From Streptomyces spinoverrucosus (GTDB lineage: Bacteria > Actinomycetota > Actinomycetes > Streptomycetales > Streptomycetaceae): DNA of 64,000 nt. The position numbers and the translations under genes are program-made. The notes under the pieces were generated by a model. It made no database searches. It was not told the DNA's origin and worked only from the letters and a program-made list of their open reading frames with translations. The stretch is taken from positions 186,001-250,000 of the forward strand of contig NZ_JADPZX010000001.1 in the NCBI RefSeq assembly GCF_015712165.1, given 5' to 3'. Position 1 is the first letter of the stretch, and each line of letters starts with the position of its first letter. Positions 9,051 through 17,228 of the stretch are shown here, one piece after another.

Positions 9051-9062
9051 CGAACCGATTCG
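9051..9062. promoter_or_regulatory. LacI operator site 4 (CGAACCGATTCG)
   Basis: Fourth copy with one change from the palindrome (CCGA for CCGG), flanked by TT and A so that the outer bases TTCGAA are kept. It ends 34 bases before the glycosidase ATG, a position where bound repressor would block transcription. Confidence 0.72.
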
Positions 9063-9096
9063 ACTCTCCGCCACTCAAGGACTGAGGACGCAATCC

Positions 9097-12000
9097 ATGC
9101 CATCCGCCGACAGATCCACACGGCGCCGAGCCGCGGCCGCCGTGGCGCTGACCCTCGGCGCCGGCCTGCTGGGCGCGCCGGCCGCCCCCGCCCAAGCGGC
9201 CGAGGCGCCCCAGCCCGCCGCCCGCTACAGCTTCGACCAGGACGACCTCGCCTCCGGGAGGATCACCGACAGTTCCGGCAACGGCGTGACGGCCACGCTG
9301 GTGAACGGCTCCACCGCCCAGTCCGTCGCGGGCACGAACGGAGGCAAGGCCCTGGCTCTGCCCGGCGGGGCACCCACCTCCAACGGCGCGTATGTCCGCC
9401 TGCCCCGCGAAGTGCTCGGCGACGCGAGCGACTTGACGATCTCCGCCCGGGTGAAATGGAGCGGAGACAAGTCCTCCTGGCAGCGGATCTTCGACCTGGG
9501 CACCAACAGCACCAAGTACCTGTTCACCACGCCGTACAACGGAAGCGTGCTGCGTACCGCCGTCACCACCGGAGGCGGGGGTGCGGAAGCACAGGTCTCC
9601 GGGTACGCGCCGCTTCCCGCGGACGAGTGGCGCACGGTCACCGTCACCCTCGACAGCTCCGCCGGCCAAGTCACCACCTATCTCGACGGCGTTGCGGTCT
9701 CCTCCGCCGCGACCGGCGTCAAGGCCAGGGAACTGCTGGACGGTTCGGCCACGGCCGCCGGATACATCGGCAAGTCCTTCTATCCGGATCCGCTGTTCAA
9801 GGGCGCGATAGACGACTTCACCGTGTGGCACGCGGCGCTCAGCCCCGAGCAGGTGGCCGGTACGGTCGATGCCGTGCCGACCGTCCAGGAGCTCTCACGG
9901 ACGTCCTTCGAGGTCCGTACCACCACCGGGACCGCCCCGTCCCTGCCCGCCGCCGTCCGCTCCTCCTTCTCCGACGGCTACGACCGCGACACGCCCGTCA
10001 CCTGGGAGCCCGTACCGTCCGAGAAGTACGCGAAGCCGGGGACGTTCACGGTCGCCGGTACCGCGGCCGGACGCGCGGTCGAGGCCACCGTCACCGTGGT
10101 CCGGGAGGGGCAGCTCACCGTCGACCTGGGCTCGGACACCGGCGCGTTCCACGGTGGCGCCTCCGGCACTCTCTACGGCGTGTACGGACCGGACGTCCCG
10201 ACGAACAACCTCATCGAGGGCATGGGGCTGCGCACGGTCTCCACCAAGGCGCAGGACGGTCCGCAGCACCCCGGCGCCGACGCCCTGGAGGTGGTGAAGC
10301 CGCTGGCCGACTCCACCGACGGCGACGTGTACATCTACATGACCGACATCCACCGCGGCTTCCCCTACCAGTGGCCGGGCGACACGCCCGAGGAGAAGGT
10401 CAAGCTCTACAAGGAGAAGATCGCACAGCAGGTCGACCAGGTCCTGAAGCTGCCGAAGCAGTACCAGGACAACATCGTCTTCGTGCCGTTCAACGAGCCC
10501 GAGGGCAACATGTTCGGCACCGGCGAGTGGAGCTACAACAAGACCAGCTGGCTCGACGACCCGGACGACTTCTTCGCCGCCTGGGACGACGTGTACAGGC
10601 TCATAAAGGGCAGGATGCCGGACGCTCGCATCGCCGGCCCCAACACCAGCGTCCTCTACAACCAGGTGAAGGGCTTCCTCACACACGCCCTGGCCGCCGG
10701 TACCCTCCCGGAGGTCATCACCTGGCACGAGCTGAGCCACCCGGAGGCGGTGCGGCAGAGCGTCGCCAAGTACCGGGCGTGGGAGCAGGACCTGTTCAAG
10801 GGCACCGACCGCGAGGGCACCCAACTCCCCGTCAACATCAACGAGTACGCCTTCAACTACCACACCTCCGTCCCCGGCCAGATGATCCAGTGGGTGTCCG
10901 CGATCGAGGAGTCCAAGGTCGACGCCGACATCGCGTACTGGAACATCGACGGCAACCTCTCCGACTCGGCGGTGCAGTCGGGCCGCGGCAACGGCCAGTG
11001 GTGGCTGCTGAACTCGTACGCCTCGATGAGCGGCCACACGGTGAAGGTGAATCCGCCGTTCCCCGGCGAGAACTACACCATGCAGGGCGTCGCCACGCTC
11101 GACGAGAAGAAGAAGCAGGCGCGGCTGATCTTCGGCGGCTCCACCGGCAAGGGGCACATCACCTTCGCCAAGGTCCCCAAGAAGGTCTTCGGGGAGCGGG
11201 TGCACGCGTGGGTGAAGGAGGTCGAGTGGAGCGGACAGGTCGGTGACAGCACCGGCCCGAAGCTGCTCGCCGAGCAGAACCTGAAGGTCGGTGCCGACGG
11301 CACGGTGGTCGTCGACTTCGGCGACGGCGTGCTTCCGACGCTGAAGGAGTCCTCGGCCTACGAGATCGTCCTCAGCCCGGCCGGCAAGGCGAAGGGCACC
11401 CAGTCTCCGCCCGTGCGCTGGCAGGGCTCCTACGAAGCGGAGGACGCCGCCCACAGCGGGTCCGGGTACTCGAAGAACGGCCCGGAGGGTTCGCCGCGTG
11501 ATGTGTCGAAGTTCTACACCTCCGGCGGTTACGACGTGGGCGGTCTGCGCACCGGCTCGGATGTCGCTCTCGACTTCACCGTGGACGTACCCCAGGACGG
11601 CACCTACGACCTGAGCGTCTTCGCCAACTCCCTCAACACCTTCGACAGGGTGAAGGAGCAGGGCCCCACCAACGTCTTCCTGCGCGTCGACGGCAAGGCC
11701 GACAGCGAGCAGGAGCTGCACCTGCCACTCGGCTACAAGTGGGTGGTGTGGGACCACACCGACACCAAGGTGAAGCTCACCAAGGGCAGGCACACCCTGA
11801 CACTCGCCGCGAAGAGCCTCGACGGCAGGCGCGCCACCAAGGGCGACGCCATTGTCGACCGCCTCACCTTGTCGTTGCCGGATGCGTCGGCCGACACTCA
11901 GGTGTACGAGGGCGAACTGGCCTGGCTGGGCGGAGGGGCAACGCCCGTGTACGACCTGCCGAAGCGGGCGGTCACGGGATCGGGGGCCGCCCAGCTCAAG

Positions 12001-12747
12001 AAGGGCCAGACCGCGACGTTCTGGGTGTACTCCCCTGCCGAGCGCGAGGCCACCCTGAGGGTCGACACCCTCGGCGGCACGAACGCCCGGCTCTCCGTCA
12101 ACGGGCATGACGTCCTGCGTCTGGTCAAGGGCCGCAGCAGTGCGGCGGTCTCCCTGTCCGGTGGCGTCAACAAGGTGACGGTGACCGGAGGATCGTCGCC
12201 CACTCTCGTCGACCGCATCACGGTCACACCTGGCGAGGGCAGGCTTCCGACCCGCGCATACGAGGCCGGCGACGCCGAGCTCGCCGGCTCGGCCACGCTC
12301 ACTCCGCTCTCCCTGGCCACCGACGGCACGGCGATCACCGGCGTCGGCGGCGACCCCGGCAACGACAACACCGCCACGTTCACGGTCGCCGCGGACCGGG
12401 CAGGCCTCTACGCGCTGCGTATCCGCTACTCCAACCCCGAGCAGTCCGAAGCCACTCACTACAACCCGGACCCACTCGCCCGCCACGCCGACATTGCCGT
12501 CAACGGCGGCGAGACGCGGCGCGTCAACTTCCCGCACAGCTTCCACCAGAACAACTTCTGGGAGCTGACCGTCCCGTTCCATCTCAAGAAGGGGCAGAAC
12601 ACGATCGTCTTCCGCTCCCAGGAACTGCCCAACTTCGACGGCACCACTTACGCTTCGGATACTTTCCCCGGCGTCCTGCTCCGCTCCCGTTACGCGCCGC
12701 TGATCGACAGGATCACCGTGGCGCCGTACGCCCAGGAGGTGCGGTGA
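9097..12747 (+). CDS. Secreted multidomain glycoside hydrolase: LamG, Ig-like, clan GH-A catalytic, CBM-like domains
   Basis: The 1216-residue protein starts MPSADRSTRRRAAAAVAL with a twin-Arg/Sec-like signal ending near QAAEA. Domains read as: LamG/concanavalin-like (about 38-240), Big_4-type Ig-like domain (about 248-330), catalytic domain (about 340-720) and two carbohydrate-binding modules of CBM35/CBM6 character (about 770-930 and 1055-1212). In the catalytic part VPFNEPEGN supplies a likely acid/base E467 and INEYAF a likely nucleophile E583. Their spacing of 116 residues fits clan GH-A, and GH39-like enzymes in particular, but the family is not certain. GAGGAC lies seven bases before the ATG. 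Two LacI palindromes precede it, so it probably makes the sugars that the divergent importer takes up. Confidence 0.85.
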   Translation: MPSADRSTRRRAAAAVALTLGAGLLGAPAAPAQAAEAPQPAARYSFDQDDLASGRITDSSGNGVTATLVNGSTAQSVAGTNGGKALALPGGAPTSNGAYVRLPREVLGDASDLTISARVKWSGDKSSWQRIFDLGTNSTKYLFTTPYNGSVLRTAVTTGGGGAEAQVSGYAPLPADEWRTVTVTLDSSAGQVTTYLDGVAVSSAATGVKARELLDGSATAAGYIGKSFYPDPLFKGAIDDFTVWHAALSPEQVAGTVDAVPTVQELSRTSFEVRTTTGTAPSLPAAVRSSFSDGYDRDTPVTWEPVPSEKYAKPGTFTVAGTAAGRAVEATVTVVREGQLTVDLGSDTGAFHGGASGTLYGVYGPDVPTNNLIEGMGLRTVSTKAQDGPQHPGADALEVVKPLADSTDGDVYIYMTDIHRGFPYQWPGDTPEEKVKLYKEKIAQQVDQVLKLPKQYQDNIVFVPFNEPEGNMFGTGEWSYNKTSWLDDPDDFFAAWDDVYRLIKGRMPDARIAGPNTSVLYNQVKGFLTHALAAGTLPEVITWHELSHPEAVRQSVAKYRAWEQDLFKGTDREGTQLPVNINEYAFNYHTSVPGQMIQWVSAIEESKVDADIAYWNIDGNLSDSAVQSGRGNGQWWLLNSYASMSGHTVKVNPPFPGENYTMQGVATLDEKKKQARLIFGGSTGKGHITFAKVPKKVFGERVHAWVKEVEWSGQVGDSTGPKLLAEQNLKVGADGTVVVDFGDGVLPTLKESSAYEIVLSPAGKAKGTQSPPVRWQGSYEAEDAAHSGSGYSKNGPEGSPRDVSKFYTSGGYDVGGLRTGSDVALDFTVDVPQDGTYDLSVFANSLNTFDRVKEQGPTNVFLRVDGKADSEQELHLPLGYKWVVWDHTDTKVKLTKGRHTLTLAAKSLDGRRATKGDAIVDRLTLSLPDASADTQVYEGELAWLGGGATPVYDLPKRAVTGSGAAQLKKGQTATFWVYSPAEREATLRVDTLGGTNARLSVNGHDVLRLVKGRSSAAVSLSGGVNKVTVTGGSSPTLVDRITVTPGEGRLPTRAYEAGDAELAGSATLTPLSLATDGTAITGVGGDPGNDNTATFTVAADRAGLYALRIRYSNPEQSEATHYNPDPLARHADIAVNGGETRRVNFPHSFHQNNFWELTVPFHLKKGQNTIVFRSQELPNFDGTTYASDTFPGVLLRSRYAPLIDRITVAPYAQEVR

Positions 12748-12761
12748 GACAACCGCCGCCT

Positions 12762-12812
12762 ACCGCGTGGACCTGCGACGGCCAGAACAACCAGAAGTGG
12801 ACCCTCAACTGA
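12762..12812 (+). pseudogene. Remnant of a ricin-B-like (CBM13) lectin C-terminus
   Basis: Seventeen codons read TAWTCDGQNNQKWTLN and a stop. The CDGQNNQKW pattern is the hallmark end of ricin-type beta-trefoil lectin domains found at the C-termini of many Streptomyces glycosidases. It begins 15 bases after the stop of the large glycosidase and in a different frame context, so it looks like the leftover tail of an ancestral C-terminal domain or of a lost gene. Confidence 0.6.
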
Positions 12813-12838
12813 CCTCCGCGGCAGGAGCATGAAGCACA

Positions 12839-12870
12839 ACCGGCGAGGACGCGGCAGCGCCCTCGCCGGT
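12839..12870. terminator. Bidirectional hairpin terminator
   Basis: ACCGGCGAGG (12839-12848) pairs perfectly with CCTCGCCGGT (12861-12870) around a 12-base loop. It sits between the convergent glycosidase and LacI genes, where a shared terminator is expected. Confidence 0.75.
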
Positions 12871-12907
12871 CGACGTACGACAACCTCAGGGCTTCGGCTA
12901 GTTTCGA

Positions 12908-12917
12908 ATAACGTTAT
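12908..12917. promoter_or_regulatory. Downstream copy of the locus B operator core (ATAACGTTAT)
   Basis: This 10-base palindrome equals the core of the locus B operator GATAACGTTATC and lies 15 bases beyond the stop of the locus B LacI gene. With the site at 14049 it brackets the regulator gene, a position compatible with looping or with an auxiliary site. Confidence 0.5.
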
Positions 12918-12931
12918 CGCACATCCCTCCC

Positions 12932-13969
12932 CTACTCTCCCGCACCACGGACGCGCACCTCGCCGGAGCCGCGGACCTTCAGGGTGACCGGGACGATCAC
13001 GGTCTGGACCGGGCGGGTGGGGTCGGCCATGCGGGCGCGGAGGAGTTCGACGGCTGTGCGGCCGATCTCGGCGGTCTCCTGGGCGATGACCGTGAGGGCG
13101 GGTTGCAGGAGGTCGGCGAGCGGGACTTCGTCGAAGGCGACGAGGGCCAGGCGGGAGGCCGCCTGGGGGCCCAGGTGTCGCAGGACGGTGAGGGTGGTGT
13201 CCATGTTGCCGGTGACCAGGGCGGTTGCCGGTTCCGGGCCGTTCAGGGCGGTGTCGAGGGCGGCGGCGACGCGTTCGGGGGTGACCTCGCCGGGGTGGAC
13301 CAGGCCTTCGACGGCTTCGCCGTGGGCGCGCAGGGCCGCGCGGAAGGCGGCGGCGCGTTCGCGGCCGGAGAAGACGCGTTCGCTGTCGCCGACGTAGGCG
13401 ATGCGGCGATGGCCGTGCTGGTGGAGGTGGTGGAAGGCCATGCCGATGCCGGAGGCGTTGTCGGACATGACGCAGTCCACGGAGATGCCGCTCATCGGGC
13501 GGTCCATGGCCACCAGGGGCATGCCGGCGTCCAGTTCGGGCTGAAGGTAGGCGTGGTTCTCGCCGAAGGGCTCGACGATGATGCCGTCGAGGCGCTGGCG
13601 GCACATGGAGATCAGGATGTCGTGCTCCCTGGTCTCGTCGAAGTCCGTGGAAGCGGCCAGGAGCGTCAGGCCGGCGTCGCGGGCCGTTCGTTCGATGGCG
13701 GCCAGTTCCGGGTTGACCTCGGCGATACGGCGGACGGCGGCGCCGATGGTTCCGGTGACACCGGTGCGCAGTTGCCGGGCGCGTTCGTCGGGGCGGTAGT
13801 TGAGCGCGGCGATCGCGGCCTCGACCTTGGTGACGTACTCCGGGCCCACCGTGGGGTCCTTGTTGACCACCCGTGACACGGTGCGCAGGGCCACCCCGGC
13901 CTCGCGTGCGACGTCGACCATCGTCGGGCGCTTGGGCCGTCCCCCGTTCCCACGCCGTGCTCGCGTCAT
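12932..13969 (-). CDS. LacI-family transcriptional regulator of locus B
   Basis: The 345-residue protein has the helix-turn-helix PTMVDVAREAGVALRTVSRVVN at residues 15-36, the hinge YRPDERARQLRTG, and a type 1 periplasmic-binding effector domain (NASGIGMAFHHLHQHGHRRIAYVGD). It is divergent from the sugar ABC operon that starts at 14137 and very probably represses it through the GATAACGTTATC palindrome in the shared upstream region. It starts with a basic stretch MTRARRGNGGRPKR that can add DNA contacts. Confidence 0.92.
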   Translation of the reverse strand: MTRARRGNGGRPKRPTMVDVAREAGVALRTVSRVVNKDPTVGPEYVTKVEAAIAALNYRPDERARQLRTGVTGTIGAAVRRIAEVNPELAAIERTARDAGLTLLAASTDFDETREHDILISMCRQRLDGIIVEPFGENHAYLQPELDAGMPLVAMDRPMSGISVDCVMSDNASGIGMAFHHLHQHGHRRIAYVGDSERVFSGRERAAAFRAALRAHGEAVEGLVHPGEVTPERVAAALDTALNGPEPATALVTGNMDTTLTVLRHLGPQAASRLALVAFDEVPLADLLQPALTVIAQETAEIGRTAVELLRARMADPTRPVQTVIVPVTLKVRGSGEVRVRGAGE

Positions 13970-14014
13970 CCGGCAGCTCCTCCTCGAAACATCGGACCGA
14001 TATCAGACCGACTC

Positions 14015-14060
14015 TTGACACATTCCCGCAACGCGCTTCTATCCTCGCGATAACGTTATC
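14015..14060 (+). promoter_or_regulatory. Locus B promoter with overlapping LacI operator
   Basis: TTGACA (14015-14020) and TATCCT (14040-14045) make a sigma-70-type promoter with a long 19-base spacer. The perfect 12-base palindrome GATAACGTTATC (14049-14060) begins three bases after the -10 box and so covers the expected transcription start. This arrangement fits simple repression of the operon by the divergent LacI protein. Confidence 0.6.
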
Positions 14061-14136
14061 TCGAAGGATGCCGCGGCGTCGATCCTGTCCCGTCCGCCCA
14101 GTCCCTCGGGCCGCATCGTCCCTCCAGGAGACTGCC

Positions 14137-15408
14137 ATGAGGCGCAAACGTCCGACCGTTGTCTGCCTCGCCGCGGCGCTCGCCCTCACCGGATGCTCTG
14201 CCGCGTCGACCGGAGGTGGGGAGGGCGACAGCGCCCTGACCTACCTCACCTTCGAGACTCCCAGCCTGACCGCGAAGTTCTGGGACACCTCGATCGCGAA
14301 CGCCGAGAAGAAGGTCCCGGGCGTCAAGGTGAACAAGATCGTCGCGCCGAGTACGGACCGGGACGCGTATGCCAAGCAGTTGCAGGCGTCGGGGCAGTTC
14401 CCGGATCTGCTCCAGTCGATCACCCCGTCGACGTTCGCGACGGCCGGGCTGCTCAAGCCGTACGACCAGACGTGGGTGGACGCCAAATTCCTGCTGCCCA
14501 TGGGCAACGCCTACAAGGGCAAGGTCTACATCCCGCCGACCAACTCGCAGATCATCCCCGAGGTCTTCTACAACAAGAAGCTGTTCGCCGAGGCCGGCAT
14601 CAGCGCGCCTCCGAAGACGTGGTCGCAGTTCATGGCCGTGTGCGCCAAGCTCAAGGACGCGGGTATCACCCCCGTCGAGCTGGGCGGCGGCGATCCGTTC
14701 TCGGCGTCGATGCCGCTGGTCGGGATCCTCTCCGCCGACGTGCTCGGCGAGAACCCGAACTGGCTGAAGGAACGCTACGCCGGGAAGGTCAAGTTCACCG
14801 ACGCCAACGTCAAGGCCGCGGTGACCAAGTACCGGACGATGGTCGAGAAGGGCTACTTCAACGACGGCGCCCTGGGGGTCAAGTACGCCGACTCGATCAC
14901 CAACTTCACCTCCGGCAAGGCCGCGATGTACATCATGGGCAGCTGGTTCCTCGGTGCGGTGCCCAAGGACCGCGCCGATGACTTCGGGGCCTTCCTCACC
15001 CCCACCGACGACGGTTCGCTCGTCGTGCCGTTCTCGGTGGGCGGCTCCATGGCGGTCAGCGCCAAGGCGGCCGACCCGGCCAAGGCGACGGCGTTCGCGC
15101 AGGCCTGGTCGCTGGACCCGGCCAACTACAAGACCCTGATCGAGGGCGACGGCGCGTTCCCGATGCTCAAGGACAAGACCCTGGACGACTACGGCGTCAG
15201 CGTCACCAAGGTCTTCAAGGACTCGTACTCCTACGTCACCGCGCAGAACGAGAAGGTCTCGGCGTTCGGCTGGGCGACCAACGACGACTCCATGCCCTCC
15301 GGGCTCAACAACGCCTTCTACGCGGCCAGTCAGGCGCTCTTCTCGTCGGACGACATCGACGGGGAGCTGGCCAAGCTGGACGCCGCCTGGGACGCGGCGA
15401 CCAAGTAA
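14137..15408 (+). CDS. Sugar-binding lipoprotein of ABC transporter (family 1 solute-binding protein)
   Basis: The 423-residue precursor has a short signal MRRKRPTVVCLAAALALTGC with a canonical lipobox LTGC and a Ser/Gly-rich linker. The mature part is a family 1 solute-binding protein: QFPDLLQSITPSTFATAGLLKPYD, YIPPTNSQIIPEVFYNKKLFAEAG, FTSGKAAMYIMGSWFLGAV. AGGAG lies seven bases before the ATG. It is the first gene of a seven-gene locus and should set the transporter's sugar specificity. Confidence 0.93.
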   Translation: MRRKRPTVVCLAAALALTGCSAASTGGGEGDSALTYLTFETPSLTAKFWDTSIANAEKKVPGVKVNKIVAPSTDRDAYAKQLQASGQFPDLLQSITPSTFATAGLLKPYDQTWVDAKFLLPMGNAYKGKVYIPPTNSQIIPEVFYNKKLFAEAGISAPPKTWSQFMAVCAKLKDAGITPVELGGGDPFSASMPLVGILSADVLGENPNWLKERYAGKVKFTDANVKAAVTKYRTMVEKGYFNDGALGVKYADSITNFTSGKAAMYIMGSWFLGAVPKDRADDFGAFLTPTDDGSLVVPFSVGGSMAVSAKAADPAKATAFAQAWSLDPANYKTLIEGDGAFPMLKDKTLDDYGVSVTKVFKDSYSYVTAQNEKVSAFGWATNDDSMPSGLNNAFYAASQALFSSDDIDGELAKLDAAWDAATK

Positions 15409-15423
15409 TCCCGAGGGAGACGC

Positions 15424-16314
15424 ATGACCACCCGAGTCCGCCCGCGCCGTGGCGACCCCGCCCTGGGGTCGATCGCGCTTGTCGCGCTGGGCCTGTACGT
15501 CCTGTTCATCGTCATCCCCGTGATCATGAGCGGCTGGAAGAGCCTGACGAACGAGAACCCGCTCCTCGCCCAAGCGGACTTCGTCGGCCTCTCCAACTAC
15601 ACGGAGATGACGCGCGACAGTGACCTGGCCGCCAGCCTGAGCTTCACGCTGCTCCTGGCCGGCGCGGTGACGATCGTGGCCAACGTGGTCGGCATCGGCT
15701 TCGCGATGCTGCTCAACAGGACGTCGCTGAGCTACCGGATGATGCGTACCGTCGCGTTCCTGCCGCAGGTGCTGTCCGGTGTCGTCGTCGGCTACGTATG
15801 GCGTTACATCCTGGCCCGGGACGGCATCCTCAACAACGTCCTGGTCTCCCTGGGGATCATCGGTGAACCGATCACCTGGCTCGGCAGCCCGCGCCTGGCC
15901 ATGTTCTCCGTGGGGATCGTCGCGGCGTGGGTCCTGACGGGGTTCACCACGGTCGTGCATCTGGCCGCGCTTCAGTCGATCCCCGTGGAGCTGTACCAGG
16001 CCGCGCTGGTGGACGGGGCCGGCCGCTGGCAGCGGTTCAGGCGGATCACGTTCCCGATGCTGGCACCGGGCACCACCATCAGCGTCACGATCTCACTGAT
16101 CACGATGCTGAAGCTGTACGACATCATCGCGGTGCTGACCTCGGGCGGTCCGGCCAACTCCACCCAGTCCACGGCCCTGTACATCATCCAGCTGGCCTTC
16201 ACGGACAACCGCTACGGCTACGCCTCGGCGGTCGCGATGCTCCTTCTCGTCGTCTCCATCGTCATCGCACTGTCCGTGACCGCCCTGCTGCGTCGCCGGG
16301 AGGTCGACCTGTGA
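15424..16314 (+). CDS. Carbohydrate ABC transporter permease (MalF type)
   Basis: The 296-residue membrane protein has six predicted spans and the coupling loop YQAALVDGAGRWQRFRRITFPML near the C-terminal side. It starts 15 bases after the binding protein with GAGGGAGA as ribosome site. It should pair with the next gene's product in the channel. Confidence 0.93.
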   Translation: MTTRVRPRRGDPALGSIALVALGLYVLFIVIPVIMSGWKSLTNENPLLAQADFVGLSNYTEMTRDSDLAASLSFTLLLAGAVTIVANVVGIGFAMLLNRTSLSYRMMRTVAFLPQVLSGVVVGYVWRYILARDGILNNVLVSLGIIGEPITWLGSPRLAMFSVGIVAAWVLTGFTTVVHLAALQSIPVELYQAALVDGAGRWQRFRRITFPMLAPGTTISVTISLITMLKLYDIIAVLTSGGPANSTQSTALYIIQLAFTDNRYGYASAVAMLLLVVSIVIALSVTALLRRREVDL

Positions 16315-17228
16315 GCGCATCGACATCGCACCGGCCGACGCAAAGGCCGGTGTCCCGGAGCCGGATCGCCCCGCAGGTGGCACCCGCACCGCCCAGGAAC
16401 CGCCGTGCCTGGACCAGGAAGGGGCATCTCGTCTCGGCCGGACTGATCATCCTGGCCTTCGTCAGCCCGATCTACCTCACGATTGTCAACGCCTTCAAGA
16501 CGCAGGACCAGATCATCCGCGACCCGGCGGCTCCCCCCGTTCCGCCGACCACACAGAATCTGACGGACGCCCTGGCCCGACCCGACCGGATCGTCCAGAT
16601 CGGCCTGACCAACTCGGCGGTCACCGTCGTCGTCTCGGTGCTGCTGATCATCCCGCTGGGCGCGGCCCTCAGCTTCTGGCTGTCCCGCCGCCCGGCCCGG
16701 CTGCGCCGGATCATCCTCGCGGGCTTCGCGGCCGGGTTGATGATCCCGCCCGCGGTGATCCTCCTGCCGACCCTCCGCATTCTGACCTTCCTGCACCTGG
16801 ACCACAGCTATGCAGGGCTGATCCTGTCCAACGTCGGGGGCGGCTACCTGTCGTTCGCGGTCTTCGTCTACTCCGGATTCCTGCGCTCGATCCCCGGCGA
16901 GATCATCGAGGCCGCGACCGTGGACGGCGCCGGAACGCTGCGGATCTGGCGGACGATCGTCATGCCGCTGCTGCGCCCGGCCACGGCGACCGTGGCGATC
17001 TTCCTGTCCCTGTGGATCTGGAACGACTTCATGAACCCGCAGTTCATCCTCGGACCGCTGCACGGCCAGACCATCACCACGGGGCTGTATCTGTCGGTCG
17101 GCCAGTACTCGACCAACTACGCCCAACTGTTCGGCGTGATGCTCCTGGCGGCGGTCGTCCCCGTCGCCGGCTACCTCGCACTGCAGAAGCAGTTCATCGC
17201 CGGTCTCACCTCGGGAGCCACCAAGTGA
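16311..17228 (+). CDS. Carbohydrate ABC transporter permease (MalG type)
   Basis: The 305-residue protein has a Pro/Arg-rich cytoplasmic head, then about six membrane spans (GLIILAFVSPIYLTIVNAFK first) and the loop IEAATVDGAGTLRIWRTIVMPLL. The GTG start forms a GTGA overlap with the upstream stop, and GGGAGG lies eight bases before it. No ATPase gene follows. Confidence 0.93.
   Translation: MSASTSHRPTQRPVSRSRIAPQVAPAPPRNRRAWTRKGHLVSAGLIILAFVSPIYLTIVNAFKTQDQIIRDPAAPPVPPTTQNLTDALARPDRIVQIGLTNSAVTVVVSVLLIIPLGAALSFWLSRRPARLRRIILAGFAAGLMIPPAVILLPTLRILTFLHLDHSYAGLILSNVGGGYLSFAVFVYSGFLRSIPGEIIEAATVDGAGTLRIWRTIVMPLLRPATATVAIFLSLWIWNDFMNPQFILGPLHGQTITTGLYLSVGQYSTNYAQLFGVMLLAAVVPVAGYLALQKQFIAGLTSGATK

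Noticed and set aside
9895..12582. 895-codon open frame on the minus strand
   Set aside because: It is fully antisense to the glycosidase, whose domains and codon bias are clear; its Val/Gly/Arg-rich product is typical of GC-rich antisense frames.
14056..15960. 634-codon open frame on the minus strand
   Set aside because: Antisense to the binding protein and permease genes; low-complexity Arg/Asp/Gly product.
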